A DNA stretch of 64,000 bases from Bariatricus massiliensis (GTDB lineage Bacteria > Bacillota > Clostridia > Lachnospirales > Lachnospiraceae): the NCBI RefSeq assembly GCF_900086725.1, contig NZ_LT574835.1, positions 190,740 to 254,739 on the forward strand, given 5' to 3'. The notes beneath the pieces were generated by a model that saw only the letters and a program-made list of their open reading frames with translations, did no database searches and was not told where the DNA came from. A program made the translations under genes and the position numbers. Positions within the stretch are counted from its first letter, which is position 1, and every line of letters begins with the position of its first letter. Of the stretch, positions 26,949 through 35,326 are shown piece after piece.

Positions 26949-28697
26949 TCATACCGGCAGACTGTCCCGCAGGCACAGCGCCCCGTATCCCACCACCGGG
27001 TTTGGATATTCCGTGAACGCCGGCAATGGCCGTGCGCCTCGCCGCAAATAGGCTTTCACCTTTTCCCCGTACAAAAACGGATCGTTCCCTTTCACAATTC
27101 CCCATTCCATCAAAAGCGCGCTGGCCCCGGCCGCGAACGGAGCCGCAAAAGAGGTGCCGGTCACCGTGACTGTTCCGCCTCCCACCGCAGTAGTAGTCAC
27201 ATTGACTCCGGGCGCTACAATATCTGGCTTCACTCTGTTCTCTTCTCTCGTAAATCCGCGCCCCGAAAAATCGGCATACGAAAATGTCAGAGAATTGTAT
27301 GCGCCGACGGTCACAACACGTGATGCCGTGGAGGGAATCGTAAGCGTCGTATTTTCACTGGGATAAAGAAATCCTGTACCTACATTCAGCACATTTTCAC
27401 TGGGAAGCCAGAGATAGTAATCTCCACGGACAATGCGGACCGGTGTAAGTACGATTTCCCATATCCCCGACGTAATATAGCTCTCAACAGGAAGAAAATC
27501 CAGATAAATTTCCTGCGCGGTGCTGTAAGGACTCGGCTTTCCATAATACAGCAAAATTTCCGTGCCGCCGATGCGGAACCGCTGTGGCCCAAGCACAGGG
27601 GACAGCGGCCCTACCCGGGCGCCGGACGGTGAGACAAGTGATATCTCCATATCATCCACATAAGATTTCCATATCTGTACATTGACCGTAGCCTGATTGG
27701 CCTGTATGGCCAGCTGAATCCTCGCCTCTTCATTCTCCCGCAGTATCCCCGCCGTATGCCCGGCCCCGGCCGCTTCATTGCCGGAACCAATACAGATGAC
27801 ACTCTTCCAAAAATTGGAGAGGTCATCGATAAAACGCTCCAAGAGAGAAGAACCGTCATGAGAGCCGTAGGTATTTCCAATGCTCAAATTTACCGCCAGC
27901 GGTCTGCCTGCTTTTAGCGCTTCCTCCACCGCATAATTCAGCGCCTGCATCAGCTCTGTAGTTCTTGGGAATCCTTCTTCTCTTGGCCTGCCCAGCTTCA
28001 CGATCAACAACTCACTCTGCGAGGCCACGCCCCGGCTCTGGCTACCGCTTCCCCTGCCATTTCCAGCGGCAATTCCGGCGACGGCAGTGCCATGTCCCGA
28101 CGTATCTACGCTTGGAAGAATCCGCCTTCTCTCCGCTTCCGAACCCGCGCCTAACGCCTCATTAATCTGCTCCCGGGTATACTCGCTGCCCAAGAAATAT
28201 CCTTGCGGCGGATTTCCCGGGACTGTCTGGTCCCATAATCTGTGTATTCTGGTACTCCCATCCTCATTTCGAAAATCTTCATTGGCATAGTCAATTCCAG
28301 AATCAATGACCGCAACCAGTATACCCTCACCGAAAAGTACGTTAGAAGCCAAAGAAAGACGGGAACTCTGCACTTCGTTAATGCAGGACACCCGTCTTCC
28401 GTTTTCCGTCTGAAAAAACAACCGCTTCGGCTTTTCAATATACTCTATCTGCGGCGTGCGGGACAACCGCTCAATATCGCTTTCCCTCACAGTCAATACG
28501 GCATATTCATTTCTTAACTCTACAACTTGAAGGGCAAACTCCCTCACCGGGTCAAGGGAACCCGAATACTTTACGATAACTTCCCAGTCCCGTTCTATGG
28601 GATTAAAGCCCACATCAAGATTCAATGATTTTTCCCGCTCCTCCTCACTTGCGTCCAGCGCCAGATTCAAAAGGTTTTCTACATTTTGGTTTGTCAT
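26949..28697 (-). CDS. S8 family serine peptidase (subtilisin-like, Csp-like architecture)
   Basis: A 582-residue subtilase with all three catalytic motifs: VAVIDSGID (Asp, about residue 131), DTSGHGTAVAGIAAG (His, about 203) and TGTSFAAPFAAG (Ser, about 520). An N-terminal prodomain-like region (1-110) and a 150-residue insertion between His and Ser match clostridial Csp-type proteases, some of which act in spore germination. No signal peptide is seen. Because the triad is intact it is probably active, unlike CspC pseudoproteases. The start overlaps the glycosyltransferase stop by one base (TAATG), so the pair is co-translated. Confidence 0.9.
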   Translation of the reverse strand: MTNQNVENLLNLALDASEEEREKSLNLDVGFNPIERDWEVIVKYSGSLDPVREFALQVVELRNEYAVLTVRESDIERLSRTPQIEYIEKPKRLFFQTENGRRVSCINEVQSSRLSLASNVLFGEGILVAVIDSGIDYANEDFRNEDGSTRIHRLWDQTVPGNPPQGYFLGSEYTREQINEALGAGSEAERRRILPSVDTSGHGTAVAGIAAGNGRGSGSQSRGVASQSELLIVKLGRPREEGFPRTTELMQALNYAVEEALKAGRPLAVNLSIGNTYGSHDGSSLLERFIDDLSNFWKSVICIGSGNEAAGAGHTAGILRENEEARIQLAIQANQATVNVQIWKSYVDDMEISLVSPSGARVGPLSPVLGPQRFRIGGTEILLYYGKPSPYSTAQEIYLDFLPVESYITSGIWEIVLTPVRIVRGDYYLWLPSENVLNVGTGFLYPSENTTLTIPSTASRVVTVGAYNSLTFSYADFSGRGFTREENRVKPDIVAPGVNVTTTAVGGGTVTVTGTSFAAPFAAGASALLMEWGIVKGNDPFLYGEKVKAYLRRGARPLPAFTEYPNPVVGYGALCLRDSLPV

Positions 28698-29713
28698 TAA
28701 TTAAATCCTATCAGTCTTCTTGCCACATTATATGCGAGGGATGATATTTTTCTTCCTGGTTTTCCCGGCAGATTCATAGTCTGTCCCAGAATTCCATAGC
28801 GGATTTTCCAATAGGTCCTGTAGTTTTTCATTTTTAAATATTTCCAAAGTTCCTGCTTCTTCTCCAGATTCTCAGGTTTTTTTGAACGAATCAGCAGAAT
28901 AGAGGAAACCGTCATCATAATCGCAAGGTAATTGGTCATATACTGGCGAAGCTTCTTGTTGGTAACCCGCTTCATATCATACATGTCTATCATACTTTTC
29001 GTAACAAATATCTGCTGGTCCACACGGCTTATCATCACCTTTTCATTGACAGACTGATTGGATCTTCCTATATAATAGCGGTAAAAGTCTGCATCCATAT
29101 AGTAAATTTTTCTCACATGCGGCAGCGGATAGTATACATAAATATTGTCTACATAAAAAGTATGTTTAGGGAGCTTGAGCTGACATAACTTCAAGAACTC
29201 CGTCCGATAGATTACGGAATGCATCAAAATATACTGGTCAAGACGAAATCTGCCGATATCGCTCCAGCCAAAAATCTCATCCTGAGGTAGGACATTTTTA
29301 TAATTAATTACTTTTTTATGCTCTACGCCTTCTTTTTCATAGACATAGTTGGCAACAAACATATCCACCTGCCGGTCCGTGTCCTCAAAGTTATGCAACA
29401 CTTGTAGTATCTTGCTCAAGGCATCTTCATCCACCCAGTCATCGCTGTCCACTACTTTAAAATACTTTCCTTCCGCATAGGAAAGACCTGTATTTACCGC
29501 GTCCCCATGTCCGCCATTTTCCTTGTCAACCGCTTTGATTATGGTGGGGTATTTTTCTTCATATTGATGTGCGATTTCAGAAGTCCTGTCCTTAGAACCG
29601 TCATTTACAATTATAATTTGTACATCGTCCCCACCTGTCAGTATAGATTCTATCGCATGCTCCATATAGCTCTCTGAGTTATAGCAAGGGATCGCAAATG
29701 ATATATATTTCAT
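28697..29713 (-). CDS. Family 2 glycosyltransferase
   Basis: A 338-residue GT-A fold glycosyltransferase. It shows AIPCYNSESYMEHAIESI at the N-terminus, IIIVNDGSKDRT near residue 33-44, ENGGHGDAVNTGL near 65, and the metal-binding KVVDSDDWVDEDAL near 88. There are no clear membrane helices. It probably adds a sugar to an envelope polymer or lipid; donor and acceptor are unknown. It forms a two-gene unit with the subtilase and has its own promoter divergent from the phosphofructokinase gene. Confidence 0.92.
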   Translation of the reverse strand: MKYISFAIPCYNSESYMEHAIESILTGGDDVQIIIVNDGSKDRTSEIAHQYEEKYPTIIKAVDKENGGHGDAVNTGLSYAEGKYFKVVDSDDWVDEDALSKILQVLHNFEDTDRQVDMFVANYVYEKEGVEHKKVINYKNVLPQDEIFGWSDIGRFRLDQYILMHSVIYRTEFLKLCQLKLPKHTFYVDNIYVYYPLPHVRKIYYMDADFYRYYIGRSNQSVNEKVMISRVDQQIFVTKSMIDMYDMKRVTNKKLRQYMTNYLAIMMTVSSILLIRSKKPENLEKKQELWKYLKMKNYRTYWKIRYGILGQTMNLPGKPGRKISSLAYNVARRLIGFN

Positions 29714-29753
29714 AAACGTTTTTTTCCTTTCCTTCTACTCTCGTATTTTTATT

Positions 29754-29782
29754 AGTATATCCCATTTCGTTTTGTTTTCCAA
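29754..29782 (-). promoter_or_regulatory. Promoter of the glycosyltransferase-subtilase operon
   Basis: On the minus strand TTGGAA (29777-29782), a 17-bp spacer, and TATACT (29754-29759), 40 nt ahead of the start. Confidence 0.7.
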
Positions 29783-29788
29783 CAAATA

Positions 29789-29817
29789 TTGTAAATTTCT
29801 CATAATTCCGGTATAGT
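29789..29817 (+). promoter_or_regulatory. Promoter of the first phosphofructokinase gene
   Basis: TTGTAA (29789-29794), a 17-bp spacer, and TATAGT (29812-29817). An inverted repeat GTATAG-N5-CTATAC (29811-29827) covers the -10 region and could be a repressor site. Confidence 0.7.
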
Positions 29818-29876
29818 TATACTATACTGTCAGGCTTTGCCGCCTTACAGCAAGATATTAGGAGGAGGAATGATAC

Positions 29877-31097
29877 ATGAACAACAATTTATTGGTAGGA
29901 CAATCAGGCGGCCCCACCGCTGTTATAAACGGAAGTCTTTACGGCGTCGTTTCCGAGGGACTGGATAACCCGGCCATCGGACAGGTTATCGGTATGGTAA
30001 ATGGTATTGAAGGATTTTTGAATGGACGCATGATGGCTATGGAACCGCTGAGGGAAAATGGTGAATTAGAGTATATCCGCACGACTCCCGGCTCTTTTCT
30101 CGGCTCCTGCCGCTACAAATTACCAGAAGACCTAAGTGATCCCGTCTATCCAAAGTTATTCGAAATGTTTTCAGAAAATAAAATCGGATATTTTTTCTAT
30201 ATCGGTGGAAATGACTCTATGGACACCGTGAGCAAGCTATCCCGCTATGCCGCTTCCATCGGAAGTGACATTAAAATCATTGGGGTTCCCAAGACAATCG
30301 ACAACGACCTTGTAGAGACGGACCATACGCCGGGATTTGCCAGTGCCGCTAAATATGTGGCCTCCACAGTACGTGAAATTGCCGTTGACGCTTCCGTATA
30401 CGACAACAAACAGTCCGTAACTATTGTAGAAATTATGGGACGCCACGCCGGTTGGCTTACTGCTGCCAGTGTTCTGGCAAGGAAGTTCGAGGGGGATAAC
30501 CCGGTTCTCATCTATCTTCCGGAAGTTGCCTTTGACACAGATGCGTTTATCAATAAAGTCAAAGAAAAACTGCAAAGCTGCAACAATCTGGTGGTATGCA
30601 TCTCAGAAGGAATCAATGACGGGAAAGGCACATTTATCTGTGAACTTGCAAGTGATGTAGGCGTAGATAATTTCGGCCACAAGATGCTGACTGGTTCCGG
30701 TAAGTATCTGGAGAATCTAGTAAAAGAAAAACTAGGCATCAAAGTCCGCTCTGTCGAGCTTAATGTAAGTCAGCGCTGTTCTTCTTCCTGTCTTTCCGCC
30801 ACAGACTTAGACGAAGCCGTAGGTTCAGGAAGATATGCAGTAAAAGCAGCGCTCGAAGGAGAAACAGGCAAAATGATCACCTTCATACGCAAATCTTCCG
30901 CTCCTTACAAAGTGGAATTCGGAACCGCAGATGTTGCGCTAATCTGTAATATGGAAAAGCCCGTTCCACTTACATGGATTACAGAGGATGGCTCCGACAT
31001 CGGTGAAGAATTCATCGCGTATGCCGCCCCTCTTCTCATGGGTAAAGTAGACGTTCCGCTGGAGAACGGTCTTCCCAGATTCGCATATAGAAAATAA
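29877..31097 (+). CDS. 6-phosphofructokinase, probably PPi-dependent
   Basis: A 406-residue phosphofructokinase. The N-terminal nucleotide/phosphate loop reads GQSGGPTAVING. The diagnostic sites are GGNDSMDT (Asp where ATP enzymes carry Gly) near residue 105-112 and PKTIDNDL (Lys in the second switch position) near 138. Both point to pyrophosphate as phosphoryl donor (family knowledge). MGRHAGWLTA near 185 is the sugar-phosphate region. It would interconvert fructose 6-phosphate and fructose 1,6-bisphosphate, reversibly if PPi-linked. A paralogue lies at 38.97 kb. A GGAGGAGG ribosome site precedes the ATG. Confidence 0.93.
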   Translation: MNNNLLVGQSGGPTAVINGSLYGVVSEGLDNPAIGQVIGMVNGIEGFLNGRMMAMEPLRENGELEYIRTTPGSFLGSCRYKLPEDLSDPVYPKLFEMFSENKIGYFFYIGGNDSMDTVSKLSRYAASIGSDIKIIGVPKTIDNDLVETDHTPGFASAAKYVASTVREIAVDASVYDNKQSVTIVEIMGRHAGWLTAASVLARKFEGDNPVLIYLPEVAFDTDAFINKVKEKLQSCNNLVVCISEGINDGKGTFICELASDVGVDNFGHKMLTGSGKYLENLVKEKLGIKVRSVELNVSQRCSSSCLSATDLDEAVGSGRYAVKAALEGETGKMITFIRKSSAPYKVEFGTADVALICNMEKPVPLTWITEDGSDIGEEFIAYAAPLLMGKVDVPLENGLPRFAYRK

Positions 31098-31130
31098 TAA
31101 GCCTTCTGGCTATCTGCGCAGAATATTATG

Positions 31131-31166
31131 AGATGTGGACACTTTATGTGCTCCACATCTTTTTTA
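31131..31166 (+). terminator. Terminator after the first phosphofructokinase gene
   Basis: AGATGTGGA (31131-31139) pairs with TCCACATCT (31152-31160), followed by a TTTTTA tract. Confidence 0.9.
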
Positions 31167-31195
31167 TTGCTTTTGTAAACCTTATTAGATATAAT
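31167..31195 (+). promoter_or_regulatory. Promoter of the hybrid kinase-GntR operon
   Basis: TTGCTT (31167-31172), a 17-bp spacer, and a perfect TATAAT (31190-31195), about 100 nt before the kinase start. Confidence 0.7.
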
Positions 31196-31298
31196 ATGAA
31201 CAAGCTTAATTTTACCAAATGACAAAATTGCCGCTCCTATTCTTCATACGAATTTGCATGAAATCCGGGGCAGTCACTGCATAGAAGGAGAAACAAAC

Positions 31299-33653
31299 AT
31301 GGAACATGATAATCTAGAAAAGAAGGCCGGCTATTTCAAATGGATGCTGGATGAATACGCCGGTAATGCTTATGTGTCCGACATAACAACTTATGAGCTT
31401 CTATATCTCAACAAAACTTCTTGTGAGACCCTGTGTCTTCCGCCCAAAGAGGCGCTCGGAAAAAAATGTTATGAAATCATTCAAGGAAGGACTTCACCCT
31501 GCCCCTATTGTACAAACAAACTCCTCACGGAAACAGAATTCTATGAATGGGAATTTTATAATAAAACATTGGACCGCACTTTTATGATTAAAAACCGTCT
31601 CATTGACTGGGACGGCCGCATGGCTCGTCTGGAATTGTCCCATGACAATTATAGCCCTGAATATAATCTGGCCAAAAAAGAACGGGAAAGAGATGCCATC
31701 ATCAGAACCATACCCGGAGGCTTTGCCCGTGTCGACGCCAGAGATATGCGTACCATTCTTTGGTATGGAGGCGGATTTCTAAATTTAATAGGTTATACTC
31801 CAAAACAATTCGAAGAAGAACTTCATTCCCAGTGCACCTATGTCCATCCTGAAGATTTAGACCGTGCAGTTGAAATCATGCAGAACGCAAAAGTTTCCGG
31901 CTCCGACACCTCATTTGAAACCCGTATCATCACACGCAGCGGCAATACTAAAATATTGACTATGACTTTCAGCTATGTCAGCAGCGAGGATAGCTGGGAT
32001 GGTATTCCTTCTTTTTACAGTGTAGGTATCGATGTCACAAAAGAGCGGGAAGAGCAAGAACGGCAGCGGAAAGCTCTGGAGGAAGCTTATCAGGCAGCCC
32101 GTGTGGCAAGCTCCGCGAAAACGAATTTCCTCTCCTCTATGTCCCACGATATACGAACCCCTATGAATGCGATTATGGGGATGGCTGCCATAGCACAGGC
32201 CAACTTGAACTATCCCGAAAAAATACATGACTGCCTCAACAAAATCGGTACTTCCAGCCGGCACCTGCTCAGTCTGATCAACGAAGTACTTGATATGTCC
32301 AAGATTGAGAGCGGTAAGCTCGAACTTACACTGGAGCAAATCAATCTTCCCACTTTAATTCAGAGCATCACAGATATGTGCCGCCCCTTACTGTCAGAAA
32401 AACAGCATGATTTTCAAATCAGTATCGGACAGGTGCGGCATGAGAATGTAATAGCCGACGAAGACCGCCTGCGCCAGATTTTAATGAACCTCCTTTCAAA
32501 CGCAATAAAATATACGCCCGAAAAAGGAACAATTATTTTAAGAATTAATGAATTACCTTCTCAGACTCCCAAAAAGAGTCAATACGAGTTTATCTGCATA
32601 GACAACGGTATCGGAATTTCCAGTGAATTCTTGCCCTCTGTCTTTGAACCATTTTCACGCGCAGAGGATCCTCGCATCAGTAAACTTCAAGGAACCGGTC
32701 TGGGAATGACTATAACGGAAAATATAGTACATATGATGAACGGGACTATCGAAGTCGAGAGTGAGCTTGGCAGCGGAAGCAAGTTTACAGTTTCCGTTCC
32801 TCTGGAATACTGCGCTGAGGAAGAGCTGAACAGTGATGAATTGACAGGGCTTCCTGTGCTTGTTGTAGATGATGATCAAATCACCTGTGAAAATGCAACG
32901 GCTCTTCTCAATGAATTAGGGATGCGGGGGTACTGGGTTCTTTCAGGTGCAGAAGCCGTGAGCCGTATTTCCGACGCACATGTACAGCATGATGATTTTT
33001 TCGCCGTTATCCTCGACTGGAAAATGCCGGAGATGGATGGACTTCAGACAGTCAGGGCTATACGGGGCAGGCTGGGGGATGATGTCCCTATCATTATTAT
33101 ATCTGCCTACGACTATTCAGAAATTGAAGAAGAATTCCTTCAGGCAGGCGCAGATGCCTTTATCACCAAGCCTTTATTCAAATCACGTATGCTGCAAGTC
33201 CTGTTGCTATTCGTCACAGAAAATAGAAGTGACGCAACGGAATCAATTTCTATAGAGACTTGCTCCTCCGCCATCGAAAAGCGAGTCCTTCTCGCAGAAG
33301 ATAACGATATCAATCGTGATATTGCAGTGGAGTTGCTGGAAATGCAGAATATCCGCGTAGACGCCGTGGAAAATGGCCAGAAGGCTGTAGAAACATTTAA
33401 AGCTTCCTCACCCGGTGAGTACAGCGCGATCCTTATGGATATCCAAATGCCCGTTTTAAATGGCTACGACGCCACCTCAGCTATTCGTTCTTTAAACAGG
33501 GCCGATGCCCGGACAATCCCAATCTTCGCTCTGACGGCCGACGCTTTTACGGCCGATGTAGTAAAGGCCCGCAGTGTCGGAATGAACGAACACATTGCAA
33601 AACCAATAGACATCAAACACTTGATGACCGTGCTCCAAAAATGGACAGAATAA
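31299..33653 (+). CDS. Hybrid sensor histidine kinase with two receiver domains
   Basis: A 784-residue cytoplasmic hybrid kinase. The N-terminal PAS-like domain has a cysteine cluster (KKC, then SPCPYC, near residues 63-77). A second PAS fold spans about 125-250. HisKA H-box SHDIRTPMN has its phospho-His at H283, and the HATPase carries NLLSNAIKYT and GTGLGMTI. Receiver 1 has VILDWKMPEMDG (D573) and receiver 2 ILMDIQMPVLNG (D714). Start chosen at 31299 with GAAGGAG upstream; an ATG at 31254 lacks a site. A tandem-GntR regulator follows 13 nt later and is probably its co-transcribed functional partner, though not by standard phosphotransfer. Confidence 0.92.
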   Translation: MEHDNLEKKAGYFKWMLDEYAGNAYVSDITTYELLYLNKTSCETLCLPPKEALGKKCYEIIQGRTSPCPYCTNKLLTETEFYEWEFYNKTLDRTFMIKNRLIDWDGRMARLELSHDNYSPEYNLAKKERERDAIIRTIPGGFARVDARDMRTILWYGGGFLNLIGYTPKQFEEELHSQCTYVHPEDLDRAVEIMQNAKVSGSDTSFETRIITRSGNTKILTMTFSYVSSEDSWDGIPSFYSVGIDVTKEREEQERQRKALEEAYQAARVASSAKTNFLSSMSHDIRTPMNAIMGMAAIAQANLNYPEKIHDCLNKIGTSSRHLLSLINEVLDMSKIESGKLELTLEQINLPTLIQSITDMCRPLLSEKQHDFQISIGQVRHENVIADEDRLRQILMNLLSNAIKYTPEKGTIILRINELPSQTPKKSQYEFICIDNGIGISSEFLPSVFEPFSRAEDPRISKLQGTGLGMTITENIVHMMNGTIEVESELGSGSKFTVSVPLEYCAEEELNSDELTGLPVLVVDDDQITCENATALLNELGMRGYWVLSGAEAVSRISDAHVQHDDFFAVILDWKMPEMDGLQTVRAIRGRLGDDVPIIIISAYDYSEIEEEFLQAGADAFITKPLFKSRMLQVLLLFVTENRSDATESISIETCSSAIEKRVLLAEDNDINRDIAVELLEMQNIRVDAVENGQKAVETFKASSPGEYSAILMDIQMPVLNGYDATSAIRSLNRADARTIPIFALTADAFTADVVKARSVGMNEHIAKPIDIKHLMTVLQKWTE

Positions 33654-33666
33654 AGGAGGATCGACA

Positions 33667-35121
33667 ATGTCTAACTTCAACAGTCAGGAACAGATGATTT
33701 ACCGCAGCCTTGCCGGCCAGATACAGCTTGGTTTTTATCAAGACGGTGAACGATTCCCAACTATTCAGGAGATAGCCGACCGTTATGGAGTGTCATACTG
33801 CCCGGCGCAAAGAGCGCTCAAAGAACTGAAAAAAGACGGCCTTATAAAAGTTGCCAGAGGAAAAGAAACTGTCGTTCTCGACAAACCCTATGACAATTAT
33901 TTGGAGAGCGCCGTCTTCTATCAGAGGCGTCCTGCCTTAAAAGATTTGTTTTACTCTCTGCAGCTCATCTCATCATCTATCTCCTTTCAGGGATTGTGCG
34001 CTGTCGAGGAAAAAGATATATCCAGGCTGCCCGGTATCGAACACTCCTGCCCCCCTTCCATGAAACGCTTGTACCAATTATTCAATATATCACTCGATGC
34101 TCTTGGAAGCCGGACAGTCAAAAGTCTATACTATGATATAGGGGCTTTTGCAGAAAGCTCTTTTCAAGACATATTGTATGCTATATATGGCAAGGAAAAA
34201 GCCGGTGCTTATTTCAATCAATTATCAGAAACGTTTCTGAGAAGCCTGAAAGACTGTCATGCGCATCATTATATTGAGGGATTCAACCTGTTAAAAGGAA
34301 TAGAGCAGAAATTTTTCGAGGATTTAGAACACTATTTCACCGACTGTCCGGCCGATTCTTCCGACCAAATATATCAGCCATTTACATGGGAGCCCTACAA
34401 GGGCCGCGCCCGATATTGCGATATTATTGCCATGGATCTACTGCGAAAGATCAATCAAGGAGTCTACCCTGTGAATACACTCCTTCCCAGAAAATCCGCC
34501 CTAGCCGATATGTACCATGTCTCTAAAATTACAATACGCCGGACAATAGAGCTTTTGGATAAGCTGGAAATTACTCAGACTTACAATGGTATCGGAACTT
34601 CCGTAATCTGTAAAAGTGATTCTTCCATCCCTTATAGAATCAAAAGCCTGATGACCGATGACAGTTTCAAAATGTTTTTAGAAGCACTTCAGTTTCTTGT
34701 CATCACATGCGAGCCTGTCATGCAGTACACTTTTACATACTGTTCCCCCTCCTCGCTGGACACCATAGCCGCCGCCATCAGTACAGAAGAACAATTGGCT
34801 GCCCCCACGCTGATTACCGGAGCCTGTCTTCAAGCTGTAGTACATCACTGTCCTTTAGCCGCTATTCGTGAAATATATGGTAAGATTACCTTGCTGCTAC
34901 TTAACGGAAGCATCCTGCATTTCAATGACAGTATCCCTATGCAGCTCCCCGATTGGCCTGATATCCGCCGGCAGCTGTCCCAGAGCCTTGACTCAAGAGA
35001 AAGCGGTAATTTCGCTGCCGCTTTCAAAAGATTATCTGGAGATTACTTTATACTTATGAAGAAGCATTTATTAAAACTAGATATTGCAGAGGTAGATAAT
35101 ATCTGTTGCCCTCGTTCATAG
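33667..35121 (+). CDS. GntR-family regulator with two winged-helix domains
   Basis: A 484-residue protein with two separate GntR-type DNA-binding domains. The first (about residues 8-75) has LAGQIQLGFYQDGERFP, then EIADRYGVSYCPAQRALKEL. The second (about 255-320) has MDLLRKINQGVYPVNTLLP, then LADMYHVSKITIRRTIELL. Both recognition helices look intact. The segments after each (80-240 and 320-480) show no known ligand-binding domain. The duplication is unusual and suggests one chain could contact two operator halves or two sites. It directly follows the hybrid kinase gene and has AGGAGG upstream. Confidence 0.88.
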   Translation: MSNFNSQEQMIYRSLAGQIQLGFYQDGERFPTIQEIADRYGVSYCPAQRALKELKKDGLIKVARGKETVVLDKPYDNYLESAVFYQRRPALKDLFYSLQLISSSISFQGLCAVEEKDISRLPGIEHSCPPSMKRLYQLFNISLDALGSRTVKSLYYDIGAFAESSFQDILYAIYGKEKAGAYFNQLSETFLRSLKDCHAHHYIEGFNLLKGIEQKFFEDLEHYFTDCPADSSDQIYQPFTWEPYKGRARYCDIIAMDLLRKINQGVYPVNTLLPRKSALADMYHVSKITIRRTIELLDKLEITQTYNGIGTSVICKSDSSIPYRIKSLMTDDSFKMFLEALQFLVITCEPVMQYTFTYCSPSSLDTIAAAISTEEQLAAPTLITGACLQAVVHHCPLAAIREIYGKITLLLLNGSILHFNDSIPMQLPDWPDIRRQLSQSLDSRESGNFAAAFKRLSGDYFILMKKHLLKLDIAEVDNICCPRS

Positions 35122-35272
35122 TTTGTTCATTTATCTTTAAAAATTCTTTCATTTGTTAAACATCTTTTCTTCACAACTATCTTCTATACTAAACTTATCA
35201 AATGAAAAACAAGCAACAAACCTTAAGACAATAACTAGTAATTTACTATTGGAATAAACTTTTTCATAATAC

Positions 35273-35304
35273 ATGCCGGGAACTGGAGAACAGTTACCCG
35301 GCAT
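35273..35304. terminator. Hairpin between the GntR gene and the Ig-repeat gene
   Basis: ATGCCGGG (35273-35280) pairs with CCCGGCAT (35297-35304), with inner ACTG/CAGT. CCTCCCTTTTCT follows on the plus strand. It lies between converging genes. The rest of the 205-nt gap (35122-35326) is AT-rich and holds no other gene that I can see. Confidence 0.65.
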
Positions 35305-35326
35305 CCTCCCTTTTCTGGGGTACTTT

